The notes below the pieces were generated by a model. It worked only from the letters and a program-made list of their open reading frames with translations. It was not told the DNA's origin and searched no databases. Positions 63,727 to 64,000 of a DNA stretch of 64,000 nt are shown here, piece after piece. The number at the start of each line of letters is the position of its first letter. The stretch's first letter is position 1. Origin of the DNA: Tessaracoccus aquimaris (lineage in GTDB: Bacteria > Actinomycetota > Actinomycetes > Propionibacteriales > Propionibacteriaceae); the NCBI RefSeq assembly GCF_001997345.1, contig NZ_CP019606.1:2294001-2358000 (forward strand), in the 5' to 3' direction. A program made the position numbers and the translations under genes.

Positions 63727-63832
63727 TGCGGAGGCCAAGACTACCGGCCGACGCCTTCGCGATCTCCACGCCCGGCCTACCGCTGGCCCTCCCGGCCGGT
63801 AGGCTTGAGACTCGACAAAGGGGGCCACCATC

Positions 63833-64000
63833 GTGACCGCGTTTCTCATCATCGGAGGCGTAGGCGTCGCATTAGTTCTCCTGGCACTGATCATCGGCGA
63901 CGTCCTCGACGGCCTTTTCCATCTCGATGTCCTCGGCGGTGACCTGTTCTCCTTCTCCAGCCTGGCGGCCTTCGTCGGCGCCTTCGGTTTCGGCGGAGCG
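63833..64000 (+). CDS. membrane protein, N-terminal part (cut by window end)
   Basis: A GTG opens a 56-codon frame running off the right edge: VTAFLIIGGVGVALVLLALI, then GDVLDGLFHLDVLGGDLFSF. One membrane helix (about residues 4-22) and an acidic Asp/Gly-rich stretch are followed by the start of a second hydrophobic segment. The shape is that of NfeD/flotillin-associated membrane proteins, which is a guess from 56 residues. Codon 14 is TTA, rare in this genome and read by the UAA anticodon of the neighbouring tRNA. Confidence 0.65.
   Translation, partial: MTAFLIIGGVGVALVLLALIIGDVLDGLFHLDVLGGDLFSFSSLAAFVGAFGFGGA

Overview
The window is about 64 kb of high-GC actinobacterial chromosome. Mycothiol S-conjugate amidase next to a DUF4307 protein and greA, IdeR/DtxR-type iron boxes, a divergent cis-prenyl transferase/hemolysin III pair, DUF4245 and DUF3060 proteins, and recurrent TTCGACAAGCTC-type intergenic repeats all point to Actinobacteria, most likely a Propionibacteriaceae member such as Tessaracoccus. 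The genus is an inference. I see no phage genes, transposase, rRNA or CRISPR array. There is one tRNA gene.

Layout. 0.3-1.1 kb: siderophore-interacting reductase with an iron box at its start. 1.3-3.5 kb: AbiEi/AbiEii toxin-antitoxin pair, a P-loop kinase and the remnant of a HigA-type antitoxin. 3.5-8.8 kb: ychF, then an iron-boxed siderophore ABC importer (binding protein, two permeases, ATPase). 8.9-14.4 kb: M18 aminopeptidase, GNAT, rmuC, a repeat island, ilvA. 14.8-16.6 kb: secreted GH10 xylanase with its own promoter. 17-25 kb: ispH, HAD phosphatase, xseAB, a 168-bp tandem array, DUF4245, cis-prenyl transferase, hemolysin III, PIG-L. 25.5-26.9 kb: PIN-PhoH ATPase behind a structured leader. 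27.6-34.4 kb: one tightly overlapped operon of a ROK regulator, a Tau/Ssu-type ABC importer and two cytoplasmic sulfatases. This is the best candidate for an uncharacterised pathway: import and intracellular desulfation of a sulfate ester. 34.5-46.5 kb: housekeeping and accessory genes (transglutaminase-like, ankyrin lipoprotein, DUF255 thioredoxin-domain protein, rhomboid, mca-DUF4307-greA, ung, msrA, a kinase). 46.5-52 kb: a carbohydrate-type ABC importer without ATPase plus a nucleoside hydrolase, divergent from a LacI regulator with a 12-bp operator-like palindrome between them. 52-64 kb: P450, acylphosphatase, HdeD, lipoproteins, deacylase, zinc protease, NUDIX, BI-1, beta-CASP hydrolase, MFS exporter, ATP-dependent ligase, tRNA-Leu-like gene and a truncated membrane protein.

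Two global features matter to any user. First, five genes (PIG-L, the Tau/Ssu-type ATPase, sulfatase 2, the DUF255 protein, ung) are each broken by one missing base in a G/C run. This looks like systematic homopolymer error, so these are probably intact genes in the organism. Second, intergenic DNA is rich in repeats: three 80-bp palindromic elements, a 168-bp tandem array, 48-bp and 38-bp tandem arrays and several dispersed palindromes.
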